NCBI RefSeq assembly: GCF_033807715.1
Contig: NC_084591.1
Location: forward strand, 47,026,368-47,090,367
Length of the DNA stretch: 64,000 nt
Origin: Cololabis saira
Lineage: Eukaryota > Chordata > Actinopteri > Beloniformes > Belonidae
Direction of reading: 5' to 3'
In this document: piece after piece, positions 45,558 to 56,154 of the stretch
Numbering within the stretch: position 1 is the stretch's first letter
How the letters are laid out: every line of letters starts with the position of its first letter
The notes under the pieces: model-generated
What the model saw: the letters and a program-made list of their open reading frames with translations, nothing else
The model's database searches: none
What the model was told of the DNA's origin: nothing
Program-made: the position numbers and the translations under genes

Positions 45558-46699
45558 GTTAGTAAACCTCTAGTTAGTGTTAGTAAACCTCTAGTTAGTG
45601 TTAGTTAACCTCTAGTTAGTGTTAGTAAACCTCTAGTTAGTGTTAGTTAACCTCTAGTTAGTGTTAGTAAACCTCTAGTTAGTGTTAGTTAACCTCTAGT
45701 TAGTGTTAGTAAACCTCTAGTTAGTGTTAGTAAACCTCTAGTTAGTGTTAGTTAACCTCTAGTTAGTGTTAGTAAACCTCTAGTTAGTGTTAGTAAACCT
45801 TTAGTTAGTGTTAGTAAACCTCTAGTTAGTGTTAGTTAACCTCTAGTTAGTGTTAGTAAACCTCTAGTTAGTGTTAGTAAACCTCTAGTTAGTGTTAGTA
45901 AACCTTTAGTTAGTGTTAGTAAACCTTTAGTTAGTGTTAGTAAACCTCTAGTTAGTGTTCAGTAAACCTCTAGTTAGTGTTAGTAAACCTCTAGTTAGTA
46001 TTAGTAAACCTCTAGTTAGTGTTCAGTAAACCTCTAGTTAGTGTTCAGTAAACCTCTAGTTAGTGTTCAGTAAACCTCTAGTTAGTGTTAGTAAACCTCT
46101 AGTTAGTGTCAGTAAACCTCTAGTTAGTGTTAGTAAACCTCTAGTTAGTGTTCAGTAAACCTTTAGTTAGTGTTAGTAAACCTCTAGTTAGTTTTCAGTA
46201 AACCTCTAGTTAGTGTTAGTAAACCTCTAGTTGGTGTTAGTAAACCTCTAGTTAGTGTTAGTAAACCTCTAGTTGGTGTTAGTAAACCTCTAGTTAGTGT
46301 TAGTAAACCTCTAGTTAGTGTTCAGTAAACCTCTAGTTAGTGTTCAGTAAACCTCTAGTTAGTGTTAGTAAACCTCTAGTTGGTGTTAGTAAACCTCTAG
46401 TTAGTGTTTAGTAAACCTCTAGTTAGTGTTAGTAAACCTCTAGTTAGTGTTAGTAAACCTCTAGTTAGTGTTAGTAAACCTCTAGTTAGTGTTTAGTAAA
46501 CCTCTAGTTAGTGTTAGTAAACCTCTAGTTAGTGTTAGTAAACCTCTAGTTAGTGTTAGTAAACCTCTAGTTAGTGTTAGTAAACCTATAGTTAGTGTTA
46601 GTAAACCTCTAGCTGGTGTTGGTAAATCTCTAGATAGTGTAAACTCTAGTGTGTTAGAGTCAGTAGTCATAGTTGCAGCTATAGAACAAAACTATAATA

Positions 46700-47490
46700 G
46701 TTAGTCTCAAATATAGCTTTGTGGTAGATATGCTGCTATAGGCTTATGCTGCAGGGCGGACCGTCATGATCCACTGGGTGGTGACGATCACTCTTCTTCT
46801 CTTCCATTTTTTATGAATTATAAGTATCTCATCACCATCATGGTTCTCCATTGTTCTTGTAGTTTGTTGTGGCCATTTCACATGATATTCATTTTCGAGA
46901 ACTATGAACATTTTGCACTGATGTGGAATCTGTCATTTTGAAAACTTGCCAACTAAGATTCCGATTCTTGAGATCTGTCTCCTTTAGCTAACACAGACGG
47001 GAACATAATACCATGAAGCAGCTAGTCAGGTCTTATATTTGCACACACAACTCACCTTTAGAATTTCTTAAAAAAAAAAAAAAAAAAAAAATGAATGACA
47101 GAGGAATCAAAGTGAAGATAAACAGTTTTCAGCTAACAGTGTTGAAATGGTTACTTTATTTAAAATAACAGCATCTATATAAAATCACAGACATAAAAAA
47201 TGAAAAGAATGTTAAAAAAAGTGACATTCTGCAAAACCAAATGAATTGACATCAGTTGACATGTAGGTTCTACTACCTCAACCAAAACAATCCACCTCCA
47301 AATCATTTCATGAAGACTTGCGTTTCTTATTTGTAATATTTCAGTTTCACTTCACACAGAAAGCTCTTGATCAAATCAATGATCCAAATCTGCACAAGGT
47401 AAAATATTTTTAAAAGATCCTACACACAGAATCTGTCAGTGAAGAAAACCAATTCAATCTGAGAAATTATATCCAATATATTTTTATATA

Positions 47491-47575
<85 letters not shown>

Positions 47576-48649
47576 TAATACTTTTTAATGGTGAAAACAA
47601 AGTACAGATTTGATTGTACTGGCACGTGTTCCACCGAAAATCTAATTTGAGGTCTTTTTGAAAGATACTCAGAGGAAAAATACACAAAAGAGGTGAAGTA
47701 TCTAGTAAACAGGCAGCAGCAAAGAAATGGAGAAAAAAAGAGAAAAGAAAACAGAGATGTGACGGAGCATCCTGCAACAAGTGAGACGGCAAAGAAAGGA
47801 AGAACTGAGGTCAGCTGACATGGCTCGATTGGGGTTCCAGTACATTAAATAGTTCACAACATTGAAAATGTTTCTAATCCTGCGGCACGTCACATCAACA
47901 TCCTTCAAGAGCAAAGACGGAAAGAAGCTTTTAAACTTTGCCATTTGATTTACTCTGGACGTCTTCTGAAAGGACAAGAAAAAAAAAAAGAACATAAAAA
48001 CAAATGGAGAAAAGATTCCATAAACAAGAAAAAAGATTCAGTCATATACTGTACAAGAAGTGCTTTGCCAGAGAGGAAAACATCAAAAAGGTGAAGGAAC
48101 AAGAATCCGTATCTATATGTCTGAATCTTAGAGTTGTGCAACTTCAAAAAAAAAAAAAAAAAAAGGGGTTCAAAAATAATAATTCCACCTTGTCTCAGTA
48201 GCACGTGCTGAGATCTTATGAGCACGCCTTTGAATTGAGCAGTAATCACATTGCCTCATTTCATCAGGTTATTGGGACTGGAAATGTAAGAATTAAAACT
48301 TCAGAAGTCACTTCATGTACTAGTTAGTTTAGAGCTGATATAACCAATGTGATCAACTCCAGTTGTTCTCTAGAATCAATCCAGAATAGATTACATTTAA
48401 AGAGGAAATTAACTTTCCAGATCAAAAAACCCTCCTACAGCCAAATATGGAATATATGGAATATAAACCAACAGCATCCGATTCACCTTTACAAGCTCCT
48501 CCATGTATCATTCACACATTTAGGAGGTTAACGACACAAGGGCACCAGAAATCTCCAGCAAGGCGCGGATCTCTCCTGGCTTCCATGCCAGACCTGCTCT
48601 CTTCTCCTTTTTGTCCCATTTTTTGATTTATACTCACGCGTGTGTGTTA
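46700..48649. other. PSKH1 downstream region: possible distal 3' UTR, poly-A and (TA)n tracts
   Basis: Low-repeat, AT-rich DNA without a protein gene. A poly-A run at 47068-47090, about 80 bp of TA dinucleotides at 47493-47573 and an A-run at 48147-48165. On the minus strand AATAAA lies at 47160-47155 with TGTGTGTGC downstream, which could be a distal polyadenylation site for PSKH1 if its 3' UTR is long. Unproven. Confidence 0.3.
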
Positions 48650-49407
48650 ATGACTGCGTTTCCATGCATCAATAACCCTTTTCTAACCGGAATATTATCA
48701 ATAACCCGGTTGTGCACGGCCATGTAAACACCAATAACTCCTTTGAATAACCAGAATTGTCTCATATTCCGGTTTTTACAAACCTGAATATGAGCCCTGG
48801 GTTACTCTTTTTCTAACCCGAATATTTGGTCATAACGGGATTTCCCCATCAAAAGGAACAGGAATTTGTTTTCTGCATGTTGTTTTCACCAGGAATCTTG
48901 GTCTTTTGAGTCCAGGAAGTTCTTATAAACACGGAGAAATGCAAGCCCAGGAGGAGACTAATCACTTCATAAATGTAATGAAGGATATGAACATTTCTGC
49001 ATTTGTAGACGGTAGAAAGTACCGGGATAGAAGATTTACAAGAAGTTGCATGAAGCAGCATTTGTACGAACGCCAGACCAGATCAAGCTCCGCTGAAAGA
49101 CGCTGAAAAAGGAGAACTACAGGGACAAGAAATAAAACCACTTCTACTGGGCTGTTGATTATCCACCGTGCTGCTGTTATTGTTGTTGTTTTGGATTTGG
49201 ATACAGGAAGAAGAAGCAGAAATGAGGGGAATTGCGTCATCACGTTCTCCGTGTGTCGCTGGTTTGATCCAGATATTCCAAATGATTAATCACCATGTTT
49301 ACAGGAATAACCCTGTTTACTCACGCATGGAAACAGATTTTTCCCAATGTTTCAGTAACCGGAATATTGACCTTAACCCCAATTTTGACTGCAGGTAAAC
49401 GTAGTCA
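48650..49407. mobile_element. Harbinger-like MITE with Myb-like ORF remnant, copy 1
   Basis: Inverted ends around GACTGCGTTTCCATGC and GTAAACGTAGTC, with CCGGAATAT/ATTCCGG motifs. The interior (48930-49110) is a damaged version of the Myb-like ORF found intact at 62407-62078. Confidence 0.65.
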
Positions 49408-50030
49408 ATGAGTCAGACAGGAGAGATATTTTCATATCAACAGAACCCACAGAGCTACTGATGTTTGCTGAACAAGGACAGGGTTGCACCAGCGTCGACT
49501 AATTCATGAGAAACGTGTCTTTTCTGAGCTGAAAGCCAAACTAAAGCAACTTGAGATACTTATTTTTCTATCAAGTTTGCTAATATGGTGGTACCTTGAT
49601 AGTCGTATACAAGACAATCCTCGTGGGGCTCCCAGAGCGGGAATTCCCCGTGTCTGGAACCAACGCCAGCTCCTTAACTAGCGTGGATCTAGAGCCCAGA
49701 GTTGCCTGGATCGCTGGTTGTCAATAATAGTCATAATAATGTTGCCTCATCTTTATAAACAACCTTTTTCTCTCTCTTACTCTCTCCAAATGGGACTTTT
49801 TTAATGTGAGAAATGCTCTGCCAAATATGTTTTGAAAGTAGGAAATAATGGTCACTCAGAAATGCTGGTTTCAGATGAGAAAACCCTCTCATAGGTAGGA
49901 GTCACCAGGCTCAGCATCACATCCCGTCTCATCCTTTTACTTAGTCTTCACTTTTGATGACATACCTTTTATTGATTACTAATGATTCCTTCATATCTCA
50001 TTGACAGGATAGAACTGTAATTTATAATCT
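49408..50030. other. Sequence downstream of PSKH1, nothing recognised
   Basis: No gene, paired terminus or RNA recognised. Confidence 0.5.
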
Positions 50031-50099
50031 TATGGTTTCAGTACGTTGCGCGATTATTTGGATGTGTTTGAAATTCTGTAATTGTGTTATTTTAGGTCT

Positions 50100-51290
50100 C
50101 AATGGAAGTCTACGACCCCCACATAGAGGTTCCTGCAGCACTGGCATTGGCGCTACGGACTACCCCCTCCCCCGTTCCCCAGACCTGAATCCAGCTGAGC
50201 ACATCTGGGACATCACGTCTCACGCCACGTTAGGCCCACGTTACTTCAGGTTACGCCCCGCTAGCCCACGCTACGCAACGTTACTTCACGTTAGGGCTGG
50301 GCGATATATCGAGATTTTAATATATATATCGATATATTTTCAAACGCGATATGGTACGAGACAATATCGTTTATATTGATTTAAAAAAAAAAAAATTATG
50401 ATTTTGATATAGCTTATTTTGTGACAAATTGACTTGAATGTTTTACTTGAGATTTGCACAAATGTTTTGTTATTTGCACAACTGTCAACCTCAGTTGAAA
50501 AGTCTGCCTGTTACTGTCTACATTGTATTAATTGCACAGTGTATTTTAATTTAATTGTTATGCAGGAAAGGGATATTTGTTTTATTTTATTCAAGAAGCA
50601 TTTTTATTCTTTATATGCAGGCAGTTTATTTTTATTTCATTTGTTTTATACATTTTGATATTGTGCAGACCTCTGTTAATAAAGGAACCTGTGTGACATT
50701 TGGTACGAGGCTTTGTATTAAAACTGACTGTTTTTTTAAGGGTTTGCCTCAGAAAAAATGAAGCTAACAGAGATGCTATGCTATAATGCTTTGGGGGAAA
50801 CCCCAATTATGGCACAGAAAAAATATCGATATATATCGATATTCAGCTAGAAAATATCGAGATATGACTTTTGGTCCATATCGCCCAGCCCTACTTCACG
50901 TTAGGCCACGTAACAGCAGACTGCAGGAGTTGGCGGCTGCTTTAGTCCAGACCTTCATCAGGAGCAGGCCCAGGCGTGGTAGGGGGGTCAAACAGGCACG
51001 TGGAGGCCACGCCCACTACTGAGCCTCATTTAGACGGGTTTGTAAGGCCATTACATCAAAGTTGGATCAGCCTGTAGTGTTTTTCCACTTTAATGCGGAG
51101 TGTAACCCCAAATTCAGACCTCCATGGGTCGCAAAATTTGATTTCCGTTGATACATTTTTGTTATTTATTTTTAGTTGTCAACATAATCAACTATGTCAA
51201 GAACAAAGTATTTAATAAGAATATTTCATTCATTCAGATCTGGGATGTCTTTGTTTGTGTTTCATTTACTTTTTGAAGCTAATGAAGCAG
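50100..51290 (+). mobile_element. Tc1-like transposon relic, split by a hAT insertion
   Basis: YPLPRSPDLNPAEHIWD (about 50160-50212) is the C-terminal catalytic-region signature of Tc1 transposases (PDLNPIENLW-type). The end of the protein (NSRLQELAAALVQTFIRSRP) resumes at about 50905 after the hAT insertion. The 3' region has CAGACCTCCATGGGTC and TTTCATTCATTCAGATCTGG, seen in fish Tc1-like elements. Heavily decayed. Confidence 0.7.
50292..50893. mobile_element. hAT MITE with TAGGGCTGGGCGATAT ends
   Basis: Inverted ends TAGGGCTGGGCGATATATCG and CATATCGCCCAGCCCTA. Perfect 8-bp duplication CTTCACGT at 50284-50291 and 50894-50901. 602 bp, non-coding, inserted in the Tc1 relic. Confidence 0.92.
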
Positions 51291-52448
51291 TAAGTTGAAG
51301 AACCTTTGGTTCTTTCTTTGTCCAAGCAGGTTATTTAGTTGGTTTGTACCTCTGGTAGCGGGTGCAATCCAAAACTATGACTAATTCCCCTCCAGTCAGA
51401 GGCCGACTGAAGCTTTTAGGGTTTTCACATTAACTTCAGTTTTGAAGTGGGTTTCCTCTTTCTTCAACAGTTCAAATTCTTTGGACGGCTCCAAAATGAT
51501 TTAATGTGGCGATGAATAGACTTACTTTACAGCTGCTAAATTTTAATATGAAACTGGTGCAACCCAAAATAGTGATGGTCTGTACGGTCCTTGCCGCTCT
51601 AGTGGTCTACGAACACGTGGCTCTCTCAATAGAAAAAAAACAACTAAAATAGCTTAAGGGCCAATAATCGTGAGCAACAGCTTGTCATTGCTGGGTAACG
51701 CTGCGCTCAGGCTGCCAGGATGAGAAGAACCTGGAAGTGGAGCCTCTTTAAGTCTACATTGAAGCGTTAACACTTTAAAACAGCTTCACAATCTTCCTCC
51801 AGTTTAACACTTGAAGAGCATCAGTCATGGCAAGAATAGATTAGATGAGCTTAGAGCTGTCAAAAATGGGATTATGTTGCAGTGAGATGCGATTACCAAC
51901 ATCTAAAGACAAAGTCTGCTCAACAGAAGAACCAAATAAAAATAAAAAATTCACAGCACTTTGGAATCAGAAATGAGTGAAGGGAAGGAATCTCCCCTCT
52001 TCTTCCTCTAGGAAACATCAGCATCCAGAACTCTGTTCAACAGATATTTGTGGAAGGTCATTATCCAGTGACCGTCTGAATGGAGACTTATAATCACTTC
52101 AATAATAAATAAATATGTAGCAACACAGTTTAAAAGAACAGGGGAAAGATTAGAAGGAAACATCCCACTGACTAGAGTTTGAAGGACTCAGCGGAGAGAA
52201 CGTGTAGCTGCTGCAGCACGACCTTCAGACGGCGTGTCCCGTGTTCCCATCAGGGCTCTTTTCATTGGTTCTAGTCTTAGTCTTCAACTTTCTACCTGTA
52301 CAGCCTTAAATTCACCCAAGTCGTTGTTTTTAGACGACTAACTTCTGGGCACTTCTAGGCCAAGAAGCAAGAATTGCGGCAATGACTTGAAACCTTGAGT
52401 CCCCCACCGCCCGGAACATCTGCAGCAGATGTCGGCCCCGGGGTGCGT
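51291..52448. other. Possible PSKH1 3' UTR/flank, no recognised features
   Basis: No protein frame with family resemblance and no paired repeats. Its position downstream of the PSKH1 stop (beyond the palindrome) makes it a candidate 3' UTR. Confidence 0.35.
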
Positions 52449-53180
52449 GTACTTCACGGCCATCCGTTTTTTGTTTTGAAATGACAAAATATAAAACAGA
52501 GAAAAGTTTCCTCTTTTTTGTTTTGATAATGAAAAAAAAAACGGAAAACGGATCGTTATCCATTATCCGATTTTGTTGATGTGTTTGAAAATCGAAATTG
52601 GGAATTAAAACAGCGAGTGGAAAACTCTTTTCTCTATTTCCTATTCGTTTTCAAGGACACTGAAAACAAGGATTGGACAAATGGGGGGATTGCACATGCG
52701 CAGTAATAAATGAGGAAAGTGGTTTCTGGTTCTTTTGTTGATCAGATTGAAAATTAACAGTTTTAGATTTTTTTTAATTTTGAAACCGAAAAAAAATCAA
52801 ATATGAAACCTGGGAGTGAAACATGAGTTTAATCTGTAATCTGTCTTCACTCCGTCATGAAACTGCAGTGATGTTGTGACAGTCCGTTCAGCTGCAGCCT
52901 AAAAAAAAAGCAGCGTCCAATCAATAACATAAATTGAACTCTAACACACTGCCCCCCCCGTTGAAAACGAATAGGAAATAGAGAAGAGTTTTCCACTCGC
53001 TGTTTTAATTCCCAATTTGGATTTTCAAACACATCAATGAAATCGGATAACGGATAATGGATAACGATCCATTTTTCGTTTTTAATTATCAAAAAAAAAA
53101 ACGGGAAACAAATTATTTTGGATTATGTCTCAATTTTTATTTTGTTCTTTCAAAACAAAAAACCGATGGCCGCGAAGTAC
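52449..53180. mobile_element. Long palindromic element next to the PSKH1 stop codon
   Basis: Inverted arms of about 200 bp: GTACTTCACGGCCATCCG and CGATGGCCGCGAAGTAC at the outer ends, then TTTTTGTTTTGAAA, ACGGATCGTTATCCATTATC and GAGTGGAAAACTC with their complements. About 300 bp between the arms. The outer right end is about 30 bp from the PSKH1 TGA, so it should be transcribed as 3' UTR and could form a long hairpin. Confidence 0.85.
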
Positions 53181-53210
53181 CCAGACTCCCCGGACTCCCC
53201 AGACTCCCTT

Positions 53211-53528
53211 TCAGCCGTTGTACTGTTGCTGGTAGCGGCGGTTGAGCTCGCGCAGCTCCTTCTCCCGCACCCTGCGGGCTTTGTTGGACTTGGTGGAGCG
53301 GCTGGAGCGCGTGGACTGGGCCGACTTGGTGCTGTGGCAGCGGGAGGACGCGCGCTTCAGCAGGTTCTGGGAGATGCAGCGCTGCAGGTTCTTCATGGAG
53401 GAGGAGGCCGCCATGCTGACCACCCACGGGTGCTTGAGGGCCTGGCCGGCCGTCAGCCGCTCGCTGGGGTCCACCGTCAGGATGCGCTCCACGAAGTCTT
53501 TGGCCAGGTTGGACACGCTGGGCCACGG
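53211..53528 (-). CDS. PSKH1: PSKH1 last exon: end of kinase domain and basic/Ser tail
   Basis: Acceptor CTCTGCAG at 53529, then [20 protein letters not shown], the rest of kinase subdomain XI with [18 protein letters not shown], and the family-specific tail [20 protein letters not shown] followed by Arg/Ser repeats. The TGA stop is at 53213-53211 after RYQQQYNG. 106 codons including the stop. The tail is believed to contribute to speckle/Golgi localisation in mammals. A palindromic repeat starts only about 30 bp beyond the stop. Confidence 0.97.
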   Translation of the reverse strand, partial: PWPSVSNLAKDFVERILTVDPSERLTAGQALKHPWVVSMAASSSMKNLQRCISQNLLKRASSRCHSTKSAQSTRSSRSTKSNKARRVREKELRELNRRYQQQYNG

Positions 53529-53623
53529 CTGCAGAGAGGAGAGAGACAGGGGGGCGGGAAAAAGCTCGTCAGCAACAAACTGGGTGTAGTTACAGTGGCT
53601 TCATTTCTGCTGAAGACTCAATC

Positions 53624-54348
53624 AGTGCATTTACATGGGAAGTTTAATTCCTCTTTAATTCAGAATTAAAATTAAATCAGATGAAAAATGATTAAAAATG
53701 ACCATGTAAACACCTAATTCCGAATGAAAATGGCCATTCCGAATTAAACTTAATTCCGAAGTAAGTGGCTGGTTTATTCCGATTTTAAATCTGAATAGAA
53801 TAATTCTGCGATCATGTAAACTCATTCCACTTTTTAAGTCAAATTAATTCCGTCTTTCTTTCTGCTCGTTCCCTCGCCCGTCTGTCTCCATGATCTTATA
53901 TTCCACGCTGGGCTTGTTTTCCAAACAAAGTTTCAAGATGCAGCAGCAGTAAACGCTGGTCAAGAGCAGAGACCATTTATTTAATAAATAGCTTGGAGGA
54001 CCAGGAGATAATTAAAAGAACTGATTGTCTCAATTACCGTATTTAACTCTGCAACTGGAAAGATCATTAGGACAGAAAATAAATAGAAATGGTGAGCTTT
54101 TCAAAGTTGTAGCGGCTAAGTTAGTTTTTCTTCCGGTAGTTTAACTTCTGGTCCCCCCCCTATCCAATCAGAACCTTCCCAACCCCCAGACCTGTAGAGG
54201 AATTGGAGAAAGACCATCAAACGTGTTTTCCATGTAAACCTCAATTCGGAATTACTATTTCCATGTAAACTGGAAGGAAAATGGTTTAATTCTGAATTAT
54301 TTAATTCGGAATAATTCCGAATTAAAAAACATCATGTAACCGTGGCCA
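53624..54348 (+). mobile_element. MITE of the GTGCGTTTACATG family, copy 3
   Basis: AGTGCATTTACATGGGAAG at the left and CATCATGTAACCGTGGCC at the right. It follows copy 1 almost throughout but lacks the TTAA-flanked insert and has a private insertion near 53990-54075. Located in the PSKH1 intron. Confidence 0.8.
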
Positions 54349-54389
54349 TTCAGGCAGTCAGTTCTCTTATGCATACCTGCATCTAGACC

Positions 54390-54822
54390 TGCAGCTATCG
54401 AATATTTTGGTGATCGATTATTCTATCAAATATTCCATCGATTAATCGAGTAATCAGATAAAATGTACTTTTGCTTGATTAAAGCCCAATTTTAAATAAA
54501 CAATAGAAAACAAGAAAGAACACTTAATTAAAAAAAACGTTGTAGAAGTTAGTTGTCGATACAAAGTTTTTATATGTATATGATATTAAAAAACGTATTT
54601 TTCCTAAGTATCAAAAGTACAAAAGCAGTATTCTTAAACACTGCTTTTAAATTGTAAGAGTCATACACCATTTGGACCGGGTCCTTTTTTTATTATTTTT
54701 ATATATTTTTTATTTATTTCTAATTTGAAATAATCCCACACCTTCGACATCTTCTTTCTCTTCCTCTTATTACTTACGTTTTTCTGCATTTTCTCTACAC
54801 GTTACTAAAAGCGCGGTGCTTT

Positions 54823-54863
<41 letters not shown>

Positions 54864-54870
54864 ATTGTTA
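54390..54870. repeat. hAT-like end fragment and (TA)n tract
   Basis: CTGCAGCTATCGAATATTTT and CATCGATTAATCGAGTAATC resemble a hAT end; no partner found. (TA)n at about 54824-54853 precedes the next transposon. Confidence 0.4.
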
Positions 54871-54874
54871 TATA

Positions 54875-55679
54875 CCCAGGGGGCAAAACCCCATTTTTTG
54901 GGAAAACAGACATGGAGCGTTGTAAAAGGTTTGACACCAGAAATGATATCTAGGACCTTCAAGGATCACAACCTGGGTGGACAACCCGGTCAACTAGCTG
55001 CTGGAAAGCTACAGGGGGCCAAAAACCCTCTTTTTGGGACATTTTCCAGGCGAAATTATGTATCTGCAAATATTTAGGTACTACAATGGCATTAATAGTC
55101 ATAGAACTATAAAATTTGGCAGAGAGTATGTTGACACATAGGGGAAGACAGGAAAATAATATTCTGGCCCTTGCTGCAACTCTATTTTAAGATATCACTC
55201 TCAACATCCCAAAAAAGACAAAAAAAAGTACTGCTCGCCTAACAAATTCTCATGAAAATCAATATTTTTCAGTACTTTATGGAGAATATTTATGCCTACC
55301 ATGTATATACAAAACTTCCCAAATTCATAAGCTTTTATTTGAGTCCAAGATGGCCTTTCTATCTCGAAGGCTGCACTAGCTGTGGCCAAATGTCTGCTCT
55401 ATATCCCAAATCGAGAATTGTACTGAAACTGAATTTCCAGTCAGTGTTCCACGAGATGTGGTCAAGTGCTATTTCTTCTTCTATCATTTGAATAACATCC
55501 TATATTGATACTTAGATATTGATGATAATAAGAAACACAATTCCTGTCAGCAAAACATTTATTTTCATTTGGATTTTCATAAATTGAATACAAAATAGCC
55601 ATTTTCGTGGCCAGAACTAGATTGTGATTTTAAAAAAAGAAAAGAAAAAAAAGTAACCTGACATAATACATGTCCAAAT
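54875..55679 (+). repeat. Left terminal inverted repeat
   Basis: Matches the complement of 59544-60341 over nearly its whole length, ending ATAATACATGTCCAAAT. Part of it (55107-55360) is repeated directly at 55677-55930. Confidence 0.9.
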
Positions 55680-55930
55680 TATAAAATTTGGCAGAGAGTA
55701 TGTTGACACATAGGGGAAGACAGGAAAATAATATTCTGGGCCTTGCTGCAACTCTATTTTAAGATATCACTCTCAACATCCCAAAAAAGACAAAAAAAAG
55801 TACTGCTCGCCTAACAAATTCTCATGAAAATTTATATTTTTCAGTACTTTATCTATGCTTAGCATGTATATAGAAAACTTCCTTAATTCATAAGCTTTCA
55901 TTTAAGTCCAAGATGGCCTTTCTACTAGCT
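55677..55930 (+). repeat. Extra direct copy of a terminal-repeat segment
   Basis: TAAAATTTGGCAGAGAGTAT to GTCCAAGATGGCCTTTCTA repeats 55107-55360 in the same orientation, directly after the left terminal repeat, with a deletion of GGAGAATATT. Confidence 0.85.
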
Positions 55931-56154
55931 ACGGGAAAGCTACAGGGTGGCTCCAAACAATGCAACTCCTATTGTGAAAAACTGATCATGATCTGAACTG
56001 ATCAACTGGCATGATCAGACTCATTCTATTTCTGGTCTCTGTGGTTTTCTGAATTGCTTGCTGTTCAAAATAGGTAAATATACTTTAAATATTATTTCTT
56101 TATAAAATATTTAAGAATTTACATTAATATCATTTACAGAAGGAGAATATTTGT

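Larger units (their letters stand above)
41805..46660. repeat. 4.9-kb satellite array of a 21/22-bp unit
   Basis: More than 180 tandem copies of a unit containing AAACCTCTAGTTAGTG, alternating between a 21-bp form (GTTAGTAAACC) and a 22-bp form (GTTTAGTAAACC), with sporadic GTTAGTTAACC, GTTAGATAACC and GTTCAGTAAACC variants. Variant order is itself repeated at about 614 bp (for example the rare GTAAAGCCTCTAG at 42425 and 43039), showing higher-order duplication. Interrupted by two inserts at 43630-44090 and 45092-45557. Open frames within it are artefacts of the repeat. Confidence 0.95.

Noticed and set aside
41805..46660. CRISPR-like appearance of regular short repeats
   Set aside because: Units are contiguous without unique spacers, and the genome is eukaryotic; this is a satellite.
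41805..46660. Telomere-like origin (TTAG-rich units)
   Set aside because: No TTAGGG runs are present; the unit AAACCTCTAGTTAGTG is unrelated to the vertebrate telomere repeat beyond TTAG.
46482..46704. Repeat-encoded peptides such as LVSVSKPLVSVSKP
   Set aside because: Open only because the 21-bp unit is divisible by three; no promoter, splice sites or conservation evidence.
50591..50806. Short open frames inside the 602-bp hAT MITE
   Set aside because: AT-rich non-autonomous element; no transposase similarity.
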